Shown: positions 1 to 11,550, numbered from the stretch's first letter. The stretch is DNA of 64,000 nucleotides from Thereva unica (GCA_949987705.1 OX465283.1:95343813-95407812); one strand, 5' to 3'. The notes: generated by a model not told the origin, from the sequence alone. Program-made: numbers and translations.

Positions 1-99
1 CTTCTCCTATCGCCGAACCTTTTCAATCAATTTTTCATCTTCCATGATGAATTAGTTTCTTCAAAAAAAGATTATTATTTGAAAAATTCGAAATGCTGC

Positions 100-310
100 C
101 GTTACTACGTTCGCATTCAACAGAATAGATCAGTCACGTCAAGGCACGGCACGTCAAAATATAGTTTGAAACTAATCTTGACGTGCCGTTACGTTGACGG
201 TCCGTGACGCTGCCTATATATGTGAACGTGCAGTGCAAAACTCATTGAAGAATATTTTGACGTGACGTTGCCGTTCCGTGACGTGACGTTGACGTTCCGT
301 ATAGTGCGAA
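100..310. repeat. TGACGT-rich imperfect inverted repeat (second copy about 1995-2185)
   Basis: The stretch contains many copies of TGACGT/ACGTCA on both strands. CACGTCAAGGCACGGCACG is mirrored by TTGACGTGCCGTTACG, separated by a short AT-rich spacer, and it ends near TATAGTGCGAATCG, weakly mirrored by the CGTTCGCATTC on the left. This looks like a small non-autonomous DNA element with repeated subterminal motifs, but no target duplication could be fixed. Confidence 0.4.
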
Positions 311-1074
311 TCGACCTTAAACCGGCCAAACTTATAGAGGATATTACAAGTGCACAAATAAAGTAAATTGTAAAGTGGTAACAATCATTTTCAATTGGGG
401 TGGGGTAATTAGGGGGTGATTTTCATAATTTTTTGCCGCCAAAAAATTAAGAACCAATTTTGTTTTTGTCATAACTCGCTTAATTTCGATACTAGGACTT
501 CCATAAAAAAACAAAATAAAGGTTTTTCTACGACTTCAAAAAAGTTATATGAGTTTTCCCATTGTTATTTTTAATAAAAAAAAATTCACGCCCCAGCGTA
601 AAAGCACCCCCGGCCTATTGACAACTTTGAAGAAGAGGGTAAGTAGAACCTACAGCCAAATTTTGGTGCAAATCGGTGCTGTTTGGTAGAATTTCCAGCG
701 AAATTGTGCATTGACTGGGCCACTTCTAGTGGTTACTCAATTGAATTGAGCGAGTTAGGTTTACTGGAACATGATACGAAGATTTTCATATTAAGGACAT
801 TAACCTATCGGATAAAAACAGCATCAATGGTGGTGCCATGTCGTGTTTTTGAAACCAATCGATCATTATTCATGATTAAATTTATATGATTTTGGAGAAA
901 GTTAATAGCTGGACCCGCATCTTCGCCTCTGCCAAGAAATTCTTCTCAGTCTTTTGTGTATGGCCATAATACTTTATTTCAAAAATTAGATTTTTGATTT
1001 GGCGTTATGTTTACTGCTATCACAACTTGTAAATTGAGACTGTTATACAGAGCTAACCTATCAACCGTTCAAAA

Positions 1075-1323
1075 TTGAGTCTGAAGTCCCCCCGAGGGCC
1101 CATTCTAGGCCCCAAGCTTTTTAATATATTTATACACGACTTCCCCACAAAATTCCCCTCCTTAACACAACTTGCTTACAATAAGCTGAACTTTTTTGGG
1201 ATACCTATTGAAGACACGAAAAAACTTCAAACACACGTCAATAAAATAATAGATTACCTAGATAAAAAGACCAGAGAAATTAATCAGGGGAACAGTTTAA
1301 TAAATGCTTCAGGAATCCCCTAG
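1075..1323 (+). pseudogene. Non-LTR reverse transcriptase fragment, copy 1
   Basis: The translation keeps the turn leading into the RT palm (SPRGPILGPKLFNIFIHDFP), typical of Jockey-superfamily reverse transcriptases. The expected YADD box should follow about 15-20 residues later, but only LAYNKLN is found, so the catalytic aspartates are gone. No endonuclease domain is visible upstream. This is a decayed 82-codon scrap. Confidence 0.7.
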
Positions 1324-1492
1324 GTAAAAGGACATAGAAACGCGTCACGGGAATCAAAACTTTGCAAAATATCAATTAATGATCACACATACCACCACTT
1401 GTATAAGGAATTGGATGACGACGAAATAAATTTGCAGCTTCGTCCATTCTAGTTTATAAACTATTGCGAAAATTAAAACCTAACACTTACCT

Positions 1493-1806
1493 GGGGTCTT
1501 ATTCTCTATTAGAATACTCAAATGCTTTTTACTCGAAACTGTTATCTGAAACTAAAATGATTCCGTATTCCCTATTACAATATTGCTTCCTTTAGTAGGA
1601 ATGTCCCCGAAAGAGATGAAAATGAGTGCAAGAGGTTTCAATTGTCTCCTCCATACATAAAATGTTATAAATTACTCGATTATCCTTGAGCTTTCGAGTA
1701 AAAATCTAACAGTTTCGAGCAGAATTTAATCAGTTTGTAATACAGAATACCATTTTGGCATTTTCGAGAGAAATTCTCACAATATTGTAATAGAGAATAA
1801 GGCCCC
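1493..1806. mobile_element. MITE in the spacer between the duplicated units
   Basis: The ends are inverted repeats of 19 bp matching at 18 positions: GGGGTCTTATTCTCTATTA on the left, and the complement of GGGGCCTTATTCTCTATTA on the right. The 314-bp interior has no coding potential but repeats CTATTACAATATTG-like motifs. No clear target duplication. It lies only in the sequence unique to the first copy (1390-1893). Confidence 0.6.
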
Positions 1807-2948
1807 TGGTGTATTTAATTCTTTGACAATATTTGACCAAATTTTCTCTTTGTGAGTATTGTCACTATACCTTTTCTGCGAAAGATCATACAGCTTCTCC
1901 TATCGCCGAACCTTTTCAATCAATTTTTCATCTTCCATGATGAATTAGTTTCTTCAAAAAAAGATTATTATTTGAAAAATTCGAAATGCTGCCGTTACTA
2001 CGTTCGCATTCAACAGAATAGATCAGTCACGTCAAGGCACGGCACGTCAAAATATAGTTTGAAACTAATCTTGACGTGCCGTTACGTTGACGGTCCGTGA
2101 CGCTGCCTATATATGTGAACGTGCAGTGCAAAACTCATTGAAGAATATTTTGACGTGACGTTGACGTTCCGTATAGTGCGAATCGACCTTAAACCGGCCA
2201 AACTTATAGAGGATATTACAAGTGCACAAATAAAGTAAATTGTAAAGTGGTAACAATCATTTTCAATTGGGGTGGGGTAATTAGGGGGTGATTTTCATAA
2301 TTTTTTGCCGCCAAAAAATTAAGAACCAATTTTGTTTTTGTCATAACTCGCTTAATTTCGATACTAGGACTTCCATAAAAAAACAAAATAAAGGTTTTTC
2401 TACGCACTTCAAAAAAGTTATATGAGTTTTCCCATTGTTATTTTTAATAAAAAAAAAATTCACGCCCCAGCGTAAAAGCACCCCCGGCCTATTGACAACT
2501 TTGAAGAAGAGGGTAAGTAGAACCTACAGCCAAATTTTGGTGCAAATCGGTGCTGTTTGGTAGAATTTCCAGCGAAATTGTGCATTGACTGGGCCACTTC
2601 TAGTGGTTACTCAATTGAATTGAGCGAGTTAGGTTTACTGGAACATGATACGAAGATTTTCATATTAAGGACATTAACCTATCGGATAAAAACAGCATCA
2701 ATGGTGGTGCCATGTCGTGTTTTTGAAACCAATCGATCATTATTCATGATTAAATTTATATGATTTTGGAGAAAGTTAATAGCTGGACCCGCATCTTCGC
2801 CTCTGCCAAGAAATTCTTCTCAGTCTTTTGTGTATGGCCATAATACTTTATTTCAAAAATTAGATTTTTGATTTGGCGTTATGTTTACTGCTATCACAAC
2901 TTGTAAATTGAGACTGTTATACAGAGCTAACCTATCAACCGTTCAAAA

Positions 2949-3420
2949 TTGAGTCTGAAGTCCCCCCGAGGGCCCATTCTAGGCCCCAAGCTTTTTAATA
3001 TATTTATACACGACTTCCCCACAAAATTCCCCTCCTTAACACAACTTGCTTACAATAAGCTGAACTTTTTTGGGATACCTATTGAAGACACGAAAAAACT
3101 TCAAACACACGTCAATAAAATAATAGATTACCTAGATAAAAAGACCAGAGAAATTAATCAGGGGAACAGTTTAATAAATGCTTCAGGAATCCCCTAGGTA
3201 AAAGGACATAGAAACGCGTCACGGGAATCAAAACTTTGCAAAATATCAATTAATGATCACACAATTCCACACAAATATTTTATGAAGTACCTGGGAGTCC
3301 AGATGCATCACAGATTCAAGTAGAACCCACACGTAAGACTCAAACTCACTGACATATAGTAATGGACTGCTAAATGGGCAAAATCCCATACAAAAAAATG
3401 GCACCAAAAACTATTCCTGC
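2949..3420 (+). pseudogene. Non-LTR reverse transcriptase fragment, copy 2 with longer 3' end
   Basis: This is the second copy of the RT scrap at 1075. Beyond the duplication boundary at 3263 it stays recognisable in another frame: FMKYLGVQMHHRFK then NPHVRLKLTDI resembles the 'YLGV.lD..L.w..Hv' segment after the RT palm in Jockey-type elements. Several stops and frame changes interrupt it and the YADD box is missing. So copy 2, not copy 1, keeps the ancestral downstream sequence. Confidence 0.6.
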
Positions 3421-3894
3421 CTCGCTCCCACGTTAAATCCCAATGAACTGTAATCGTCAGCGCATGTCAGCGATATAAACATAATTAGAAAAAAATAGAC
3501 AGGTATAGTTTTCGTTTTTCGGTCTCACTCTTGAGCTATTTTGAAAACTTCGTTAAACAGTGGAAATAACCGTCACGGTTTTGGAATAAATACATTTATT
3601 TAATAAAAAAACTGCTAATAAATAAAAATGAGTGATGGAAATTTATTTCCGGTAATTATAGCAAACATTTTATCCCTTATTTTCTCCTAAATTCGAAGAA
3701 AAATTTTTTGTTTGCATAAAAAAGGTTTTCTATTTCTGGAGAAAAATGGTGCCATTCAGCATCGTCAATCAGCAGTCCAGTACTATATGTCAGTGCTCAA
3801 ACTGAAAAACGCCCGTATAAAAAGAGCAGCCCTAAAGCCCTTAATTAATACTAAGACGCTTCCAAGAGAAAGTAAAAGACAATGCTCTCTATAA

Positions 3895-4552
3895 AGCCCG
3901 CTACAGACTATCGTCGTTTCACTCCGCGTTCGTCGAACAGCGTTGTCCGAACGACGAACGACGTACGCCTCTATTCTATACACATTACTCGTCGTTAAGT
4001 TCGCGTAGTATAATGGACGCAAATACTTTGCTAGCAGTAGCGGCGGTTCTTGCTGGAAAAAATGGAGGAAGGAAAAAAAAGTGTATGGTGCAAACTCTGG
4101 TTATTAAAAAGAAATGAATTTTCGCATGTGAACCTTTTAAATGAACTGTCGTTAGAGCCTGATGATTGGAGGAATTATTTAAGAATGGATGAAGACTGCT
4201 ATAAGGAACTTTTAAAGGTGGTTACGCCTTTTATTCAAAAGCAAGATACTACATTGAGGAAATCTATTTCTCCACACGAACGACTCTGAATGAATAAACT
4301 CGAAAAGAAATTCTCTTGAGCAATATCTCAGGCCCGCCATAATTTAATATGTCAGTGCACAACTACTTCACTGCTTTATGACGAACGACGACGTCCAGTT
4401 TTCATACACATTTCAAAACGGATTTGATTTTTCGCTATGGCGAAAAACGCGGCGGCGTTGCCATCCACACTGCAATTTTTTATCGTCGTTCGTCGTACGG
4501 ACAAAGACGTTCGACGTACGCGGAGTAAAACGACGATAGTGTGTAGCGGGCA
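3895..4552 (+). mobile_element. PIF/Harbinger element, internally deleted
   Basis: Both ends carry inverted repeats of about 43 bp with only a few mismatches, beginning GCCCGCTACA and continuing through ACTATCGTCGTTT. The element is flanked by the direct repeat TAA (3892-3894 and 4553-4555), the 3-bp TWA target of the PIF/Harbinger superfamily. At 658 bp it holds only the transposase N-terminus, so it cannot move itself. Confidence 0.88.
4013..4289 (+). pseudogene. Harbinger transposase N-terminal fragment
   Basis: The reading frame opens at ATG 4013 (MDANTLLAVAAVLAGKNGG), shifts by one base in an eight-A run at about 4072-4079, and continues to a stop at 4287-4289. The later part has the hallmark pre-catalytic region of HARBI1-like proteins: a basic W-rich stretch, LLNELSLEPDDWRNYLRM, then LLKVVTPFIQ and RKSISPHERL. 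The DDE nuclease domain that should follow is deleted; the frame stops right after the ISPHERL motif. Family assignment rests on this motif order and on the TAA-flanked inverted repeats around it. Confidence 0.75.
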
Positions 4553-4555
4553 TAA

Positions 4556-5203
4556 GACAATGTATTTAGATAATATATTTTGCAGTCAGCTGCGTAACTT
4601 GACGCAGCCAAAACAATATATGAATCGGCAAAAATTACACCAATCCTGACACGCAAACTAATAATGCACCCTTGAAACACAAAAATATCAGCCTACGGGC
4701 GAACTAGAAATTAAGTATAACGTAAAGTCACCGATATCCGACCTCTGAACTTCTTTCTCATTTAATCGATTTCATGTAAGAAAATTAATGAACAAAACCA
4801 AAAACGGCTTTTAAAATCAAAATTTATCTAGATTCCAAAAACAAACTTGCCATTACTCTCTTCAAATTGGAAATATGTTTAAACAAATATTATAAAAGAC
4901 GGTCTCTGAGAAGGTCGCGTGAGCGTTATTCCGACCACCAAAACTCTAACTTTCGATTACCGACCAGCACTAAGCCCATTTCCGACCGGATCAAATCGCC
5001 CGCAAAATTGAACTATAGAAAATTTAAAAGTTTAAGCTGACTGCTCAAAAGTTTAAAATGGTTAATAATTTAATTCTAAAAGAATATAATTGTACAAATA
5101 ATTCCTTTTATTCTTTTTTAATCTCGAGTAATATAACAAAAATTTCTTATATATATTAACTTTTCTATAATAAAATTAATGTATATTTCGAAGGGTTTTG
5201 ATT
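4556..5203. other. No gene recognised
   Basis: AT-rich sequence between the Harbinger remnant and the pogo-type pseudogene. It contains scattered CCGACC motifs (about 4730-4990) but no convincing ORF or inverted repeat. Confidence 0.5.
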
Positions 5204-7389
5204 TTAGGGACATAAAGTCCCGCGATTCGTCACCATTATGGGAGCTTCTATTTTGCAGATTAACTCACTCATCATGTACTCGCAGATATCGTCTTTCTCT
5301 GGCCATTTCCAGTAGAGACCACTCATAGTCATCGTCTGTATTTTTAATTTTTCATTGACGATGTCAAGTACTGTCCCGGGAAAATACTCGCCTTCATAGT
5401 TTACTATGACAAAATCTCCGATTTTATATGTTGGGTTTTCTGGCTCGATATTTATTAGTAGTTCCTCTGATTCGAATTCCAATCTTTTGCTGGGTTTTAG
5501 ATTTCTTTTTTCAGCTCGTCTTTTTTTTCAAATCTTCTTGTTGAACTTTTTCAACGTTGATCCTGTTTTGGTACTCCATGTATTCATCGCTAGTAGCCAC
5601 GGTTGGGGTCATTTTTTGCGTTTTCCCCGTCATTTTCTTTGTCATCTTCTTTTTTTCTTTAATCTCTGGCCAATAGATAGCATTCCTGAAAGGTGAATAA
5701 TACTGACTAGAATTAATTATTTCGACCGGTTTCATTGGTGTCTTTCTTTGGACATTTTCTGCAATCGGCAAAATAATATTCACTTCTCCATCCGGGCTGA
5801 TAGAAGCTTCTATGCAGTTATTATTGTTTATCCAAATATCTTCATTAATATCAATTTCCATTAATGACACCCCATTTTCGTGCTCAATTTTGTCACCTAT
5901 TTCAATAGCTGGTTTTTTCTCGTGTTGTGGTTTGTTGTTGGACTCCCTTAAACTGTGCCAAAAATTGTAAAAGGCTTTATATTCTATTTCACCGTCCCAG
6001 TCACCTTGGGTAGATTTAAATTGTTCTAAAATGTTTGGGTCTAATCTTTTTTCAATTTCTTCTGCCAATCGTAAATTTGAGCAGTCTTCAACTGTATCAC
6101 TGATTTCATTATGTTCTCGCGGTGCTGTTTCTGTATTTTCGCTGTTCACTAACGGTTCAGATGGTGAAGCGTTGACATTTTATACCAATTTGGTATAGTC
6201 GATATTATTTCCATCGAACGGGAAGATACCACATACCCGGAATGCACTACTGACTAAATCCGCAGTAACTACTTCTTCGAGACACAGTTTCAAAATATTT
6301 GCAAACTCTTCCCTTTGCAGTTTTTGACCTGTATTTTTCATGCGCCATTGCGTAATACTCTTTCGCCAAGCACTTTTTAAAGGGAAAAAAATACCCACGT
6401 TTAAGGGCTGCAAACGATGTGTTGAATTAGGATAAAAAGCCGCCAAAATTATGCCTTTTTCCTTACACAGTTTGGTGATGTGGTAGTTGGTGTGTGACGA
6501 ATGATTATCGATGAAATATACCACAGGAAGCTGGATTTTATTTTCAATAATCCAAGGATAAAATACGTTGGCGATATACTCATAAAAAGCTTCGCTAGTC
6601 ATCCAACCTGACTCTCTGTGTCCAATTCCAATACCCCATTTTTTAGGATATTTCGAAAGAATAGTCGATGGTACTCTTTTTTTATAAGGAAAGATGACCG
6701 TAGGTGGTGGGATAGCACCGTCAGCACTCACTGTCATTAAAACAGTTAAGCATTCTTTTTCATCGTTCACACTTCTGGAATAAACTTTCTGAGACCCTTT
6801 CCCCACTAGCACTTGTTTGTGTTTTGGCGATAAGTAGAATCCGCTTTCATCACTATTAAAAATTCGACTAGGATCCTTCACGACTTCCGAGTAATTATTC
6901 TTTTCCAGGTAGGCAGTAACTCGTGAAAACCAATCCTTTATATTTTGTTCTGTTACAGCAGCTCTAGCCATAGTTAAGCCTTGTGGTACACTGTCAGATA
7001 TTTCCGGATGTCGAGCACGAAACCCTTTATACCATTTGAAACCTGGCACTCCATTTTTAAATGGGTTTTCGTTTTAAATAAGCAATTAATTTAGTGACAG
7101 ACTCCAATAATTGCAATTTTGTAACAGGAAATCCTCTTTCGCCCATTTCGATGATCCATTTCACAAGAGTATCTTCTTCACTGCTGGTTAAAACTGTTGG
7201 TGCTCCAGTATTTCCAGATCCTTTATATTTATTTTTTAATTGATCAATGAGTGTAGTCTTCGGAACTTTGAACGTCGCAGATGCCTTACGGATACTCATA
7301 ACACTCGACTTGATCGCGGTTAACGCCTGTTCGAGAGCTGCACTTGAATAATTAATCCGCTTAAAAGGCGCCATGACTTTTGATTTCAA
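5204..7389 (-). pseudogene. pogo/Tigger-type transposase pseudogene
   Basis: Read on the minus strand the parts are colinear. An N-terminal psq/CENP-B-like helix-turn-helix region (7389-7057, best start ATG 7374) is followed by a DDE_1 core (7049-6180), a linker (6149-5511) and a C-terminal SH3/Tudor-like segment (5482-5204: VGDF-like YKIGDFVIVNYEGEYFPGTV then YWKWPEKDD). Breaks: a one-base frameshift near 7065-7075, an in-frame TAA at 6180-6182, and a frameshift in an eight-A run near 5522-5529. In the core the first Asp (FNSDESGF, residue 67) and second Asp (FIDNHSSH, residue 181) remain, but the third, normally in LQPLD, is Asn (residue 217, codon 6399-6401). No terminal repeats were identified. 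The copy cannot be catalytic. Confidence 0.85.
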
Positions 7390-7923
7390 AAATTAATGAA
7401 ATTCTTATAGTGGTTGACAAGGAATATAATTACCCAAAGATGAAAACAATTTTCCAATAATGGTCCAAAGAATATAATTTATCGATAAATAATTGAGTTC
7501 CGCACTAACACGAGACTCGTCTAACGACTAACTTAATTCAATTTGAAATTTTTACTCAAACAAAATAATTTTTGATCCTAACGGTATTTTTTTCCGTTGA
7601 ACGTTTTTCTATTTTTACTTGCTTAGGATCTACACAGGGCTGCACTAAAGATTTTAGATAATTAAAAAATAAAATTATTATGATGTAGGCAGACTTTTAC
7701 GCGAACTCTAATTACAAAGAAAAATTCTTCACAGCATTTATTTGAAATAGAAACCGATATTTATTTGAAATAGAAAGAAATACTGACTTTAGTCGTATAA
7801 ACTATTTTAAATATGTTTCAAGATTGGTAGGTAGGAAATACACTAATAAGCAAAATCCCACCCTTTACCTAATACGGACCAGGGGTTTACTACTGGTAAA
7901 ACAGCTCTGACAAATGTATGTTA

Positions 7924-8078
7924 AGGCCCCCATACACGGTCAAATTGGCTGTACAGCCAGATTTTCATCAAACCTATAAGCGCAATGTATTTTGATCGGC
8001 CGACCGGCCCACAATCGATAGTTTTGGTTGTACAACCGCACTTCGCTGTACAACCAATTGGACCGTGTATGGGGGCCT
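7924..8078 (+). mobile_element. 155-bp PIF/Harbinger-like MITE, copy 1
   Basis: Ends are AGGCCCCCATACACGGTC and its complement, with the inverted match running to about 30 bp (through AATTGG and TGTACA). Flanks are TTA on the left (7921-7923) and TAA on the right (8079-8081). The interior holds CCGGCCC and ATCGAT motifs and no gene. Confidence 0.85.
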
Positions 8079-8141
8079 TAAGTCAGAGATACAAAAACAA
8101 AAGCACAGCCAGTTTGACGCGGCTAATCTATTTGTGCCTTA

Positions 8142-8296
8142 AGGCCCCCATACACGGTCCAATTGGTTGTACAGCGAAGTGCGGTTGTACAACCAAAACT
8201 ATCGATTGTGGGCCGGTCGGCCGATCAAAATACATTGCACTTATAGGTTTGATGAAAATCTGGTTGTACAGCCAATTTGACCGTGTATGGGGGCCT
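8142..8296 (-). mobile_element. 155-bp PIF/Harbinger-like MITE, copy 2 (inverted)
   Basis: Reverse complement of copy 1 with very few differences. A perfect TTA target duplication flanks it (8139-8141 and 8297-8299), fitting PIF/Harbinger insertion at TWA. Confidence 0.9.
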
Positions 8297-8347
8297 TTAA
8301 ACACTACGAATCTTCCTATGCCCACAAAAAACTCAAACTCTCGCTTA

Positions 8348-8502
8348 AGGCCCCCATACACGGTCCAATTGGTTGTACAGCGAAGTGCGGTTGTACAACC
8401 AAAACTATCGATTGTGGGCCGGTCGGCCGATCAAAATACATTGCGCTTATAGGTTTGATGAAAATCTGGTTGTACAGCCAATTTGACCGTGTATGGGGGC
8501 CT
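8348..8502 (-). mobile_element. 155-bp PIF/Harbinger-like MITE, copy 3 (inverted)
   Basis: Same orientation as copy 2 and nearly identical, with its own TTA duplication (8345-8347 and 8503-8505). It is therefore an independent insertion, not a segmental copy. Confidence 0.9.
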
Positions 8503-8505
8503 TTA

Positions 8506-9422
8506 GTTGAAGACTTGGACATGTAATTTATTTCCCTCCATAGCCTCAGGAGAACCCCTTCATCCATAGACATCGTGAACCGGCATCGGCTACAAATTTT
8601 CATATACCCATAATAATGCGAGGCAGATCACACATCACTTTCCATCTGCACAATTTAAGTAACTAGATATATTACAAGAATTTTACTAGTAATAATTGTA
8701 ATGGAACAATTTTATCACAAAAGCCAGTGAAGTAAGTATATTTTAAAAAATCACCAAATATAAGATTTATTAAAGCTAGCAGAGAATTTCTCGATGTTAT
8801 GTGCCAAGATTCCATTTCATGTTCTAGGTGTCATTACCTTTGGGTCTAGACACATGTCACAACCGCAAGTATGTTTTTCTTCCAACAATAAATAAGCAAG
8901 TAGTATGTATTAATACGTATTTTTATGCATATGAACTTTGTGTTCAATTGAATGGAGTAAATCATCTCTGCTCCGCCCTCCGCGTATTATGACCAGGAAA
9001 ACTTATTTATATGAAAAATATTCTGCACCATTTCATTACAGGATTAAAATTCAAATATATTTATAATGTAACAGAAATTGATTAGAGAAAATTAAAAATT
9101 AGTTCCATTTTAAGGACGGTTTCACTTGCAAAAAGGAATGAACAATACGAAAAACAGGAGCAATTTTAAATACCTATTTCTTCATTCATCTCGCTCGTTT
9201 GACTTTTTAAGAACTCAGTAGCATAAATACACTATGGACCAAAATTTCGGTTGTCTCTTTTTTTCTCAGGGTTTTACTAATTTAATTCACAAAGTAGTAC
9301 CATCAAATAATTAAAAAAAACACTTTGTTTACTTCTGCATTTCGTAAACAGTTGGTTTACATGACCGCTTGATTCTTATGCTCGATTTACAATTGGCGCG
9401 TTCAGGCAAAAGTTAATACCTG
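8506..9422. other. No gene recognised
   Basis: AT-rich non-repetitive sequence between MITEs; no ORF of note, no inverted repeat seen. Confidence 0.5.
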
Positions 9423-9425
9423 TTA

Positions 9426-9969
9426 AGGCCCCTTCACATAATTGACTTGTCATATGAGTTGACTGTCAATGGGTACGTTTAGGACCTGCTTAATTTAACG
9501 GAGCTAGGCAATTTATGTTTTTTGGCTGAGCTAACATGTAGCATAGCTCAATACTGCCAATTAGATTGACGTTTGCTTGTACATTTTTGTTATAAGCAAA
9601 TTATTCAGTAGACATAAGTTTTATTATTAAATTTTTAGCGTTTTATTGTTTGTAGAATGAGAAATGTTATTATTTTACCTCGTTATTAGTTGTAAAATGA
9701 GAACTATCAAATGGCATGATAGAAATGGTGCTAAGTTAACAGCGCTACTGTACCAGAGTTAAAGTTACTCGGGCCTAAACGCGTTCAATTAAGTCAAAGC
9801 TCCCATAAAAAGTCACACGACATTTGATTTTGACATGTCATAAGAGCAGAAATTTTCAAAACAAATTTGGACAGAATGTCGTGTAGCATTTCAAAAACAA
9901 ATGCTATTGTTAAGCTTGACTTCGTTGACAGTAAAGTCAAATTACAAGCCATGTAATATAAAGGTACCT
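9426..9969. mobile_element. Older PIF/Harbinger-like MITE, 544 bp
   Basis: The termini are diverged inverted repeats of about 44 bp: AGGCCCCTTCACATAATTGA on the left aligns with AGGTACCTTTATATTACATG on the opposite strand at the right, both reaching ACTGTCAA. TTA flanks both sides (9423-9425, 9970-9972). Roughly 70% arm identity suggests an old copy. Confidence 0.6.
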
Positions 9970-10122
9970 TTACCTAGTTTGTAGCTACTCCAAAAAGAGT
10001 TTGAATTTTTTGTCCAATAAACGGTATAATTCGAATTATGGATTAAACCGAAATTAAATAACTATATAATTTTGCTTGCTTGGTATGTGGTTTTAAGTTT
10101 TCATCCACGGCAAACATATTTA

Positions 10123-10472
10123 TTACGTTTACATGCTGTCCTGAGCACTTGACTTGAGACTTACTTGAAATCTCAAGTAGCGTTTTTGGTTCTTTTACTT
10201 GACTTCAAACTGTCTTGAGTTTTACTTGAACTGACATTTAAGGTTTGAGTGTGTTGGTTAACAATGATTAAATTTCTCTTCTTATCTAAGCCAAAACACA
10301 CATGAAATTTTCAAGTTTTCAAACGAGTTCACATGATATATTTTCAAGTGAAGTAGAAAAATTTTTGTGATTTACTTGACTCAAGTATACTTGAAGTCAG
10401 GACAGGTTTACATGCATGTTTTGTTACTTCAAACCTACTTCAAGTATACATCAAGTAAGCATGTAAACGTAA
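10123..10472. mobile_element. 350-bp MITE with TA target duplication
   Basis: Exact 14-bp ends TTACGTTTACATGC are inverted at the other end and flanked by TA (10121-10122, 10473-10474), suggesting a Tc1/mariner-type non-autonomous element. The interior is full of ACTTGA/TCAAGT motifs in both orientations, which would fold into extended hairpins. Confidence 0.7.
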
Positions 10473-10476
10473 TAAT

Positions 10477-10548
10477 TGTTACGTTTTTACGGCTTAACGG
10501 ATTCGTTGGATTAATTAAGGAATACACTTTTTAATTATCCACACAAAT
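10477..10548 (-). repeat. LTR-end fragment matching the LTR at 11551
   Basis: About 72 bp starting TGTTACGTTTTTACGGCTTA are repeated in the same orientation at 11551-11622 with a few changes. Read on the minus strand it is the GTAACA 3' terminus of the LTR described below, so it may be what is left of the partner LTR. Confidence 0.5.
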
Positions 10549-10600
10549 ATTTATTGAAGTGAAACTTCTTTACGTACACTTGACTTGGGAAACTTTTTTA

Positions 10601-11037
10601 CCCGGGGGCTACACGATCAATTTGTCTGCAATTGCAATTTGAAATATTGAATGTCAAAGTTTTATCAGCAGGAATTTTATTGCATTGCAATTTCATTCTT
10701 ACAAGATATGCGTAAGGGATAGTTGTTGTGTTTGGACATAATTTTCAATGATTCACTCATTTTGTAATAATAAACAAATAGTTAACAGTCTCAACTTTTG
10801 CCTTTTAAAAAATTTTATGTTAATTCACATAAAATTAAATAATCCAGCGTCAAGTCATCTCACCTGCTTAGGATTTTCCTCTTTCCGCCATTTTGTTTTA
10901 AAGAAATTCAGAAATTCTTGCATATGCAAGCATTTCATTTACAATATTGCATTGCATATTGCAGCAGGGGCTACACGATCAATTTTAGTACTGTAATGCA
11001 ATATTGCAATTGAAAAATTGATCGTGTAGCCTCCGGG
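10601..11037. mobile_element. 437-bp PIF/Harbinger-like MITE
   Basis: Terminal inverted repeats CCCGGGGGCTACACGATCAA (left) and CCCGGAGGCTACACGATCAA (right, complement) match except one base. TTA flanks both sides (10598-10600, 11038-11040). A third copy of GGCTACACGATCAATTT lies inside at about 10968-10984. It interrupts a CTTTACGCACGCTTGACTTG-type repeat whose uninterrupted form is present at 11156-11205. Confidence 0.88.
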
Positions 11038-11233
11038 TTACGCACGCTTGACTTGTGTGGTAAACTGGCGAACGTGTATCGAAAGCGTTACGAAAATGTG
11101 TGAATGTGTGTATCTATTATGTATTTTGTGTATTATGTATTATTGAAGTGAAACGTCTTTACGCACGCTTGACTTGGGAAACTTCTTTACGCACGCTTGT
11201 CTTGGGAGGTAAACTGGCGAACGTGTAACGAGA

Positions 11234-11550
11234 GTATTATGTATTTTATGTATTTTATGTATTTTATGTATTTTATGTATTTTATGTATTTTATGTATTT
11301 TATGTATTTTATGTATTTTATGTATTTTATGTATTTTATGTATTTTATGTATTTTATGTATTTTATGTATTTTATGTATTTTATGTATTTTATGTATTTT
11401 ATGTATTTTATGTATTTTATGTATTTTATGTATTTTATGTATTTTATGTATTTTATGTATTTTATGTATTTTATGTATTTTATGTATTTTATGTATTTTA
11501 TGTATTTTATGTAGTTTATGTATTTTATGTATTTTATGTATTTTATGTAT
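11234..11550. repeat. 9-bp minisatellite (TATTTTATG), about 35 units
   Basis: A nearly perfect head-to-tail array of TATTTTATG with one TAG variant near 11512. Because the unit is 9 bp, both strands stay open: the plus strand reads (Met-Tyr-Phe)n and the minus strand (Lys-Ile-His)n. These are by-products of the repeat, not genes. Confidence 0.97.

Larger units (their letters stand above)
1..3263. repeat. Large direct (tandem) duplication, two copies
   Basis: Bases 1-1389 recur almost unchanged at 1894-3263. The offset shrinks from 1893 to 1874 because the second copy lacks one 21-bp unit of a TGACGT-rich stretch near 260-285 and has two single-base insertions. The first copy is already running when the window opens, so the unit may extend leftward. 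Copies separate at 1390 and 3264, where different sequence follows. Neither copy contains an intact gene. Confidence 0.95.

Noticed and set aside
7985..8603. ORFs of 77-155 codons on both strands
   Set aside because: They read through the 155-bp MITEs and their inverted copies; identical peptides appear on both strands because the DNA is repeated.
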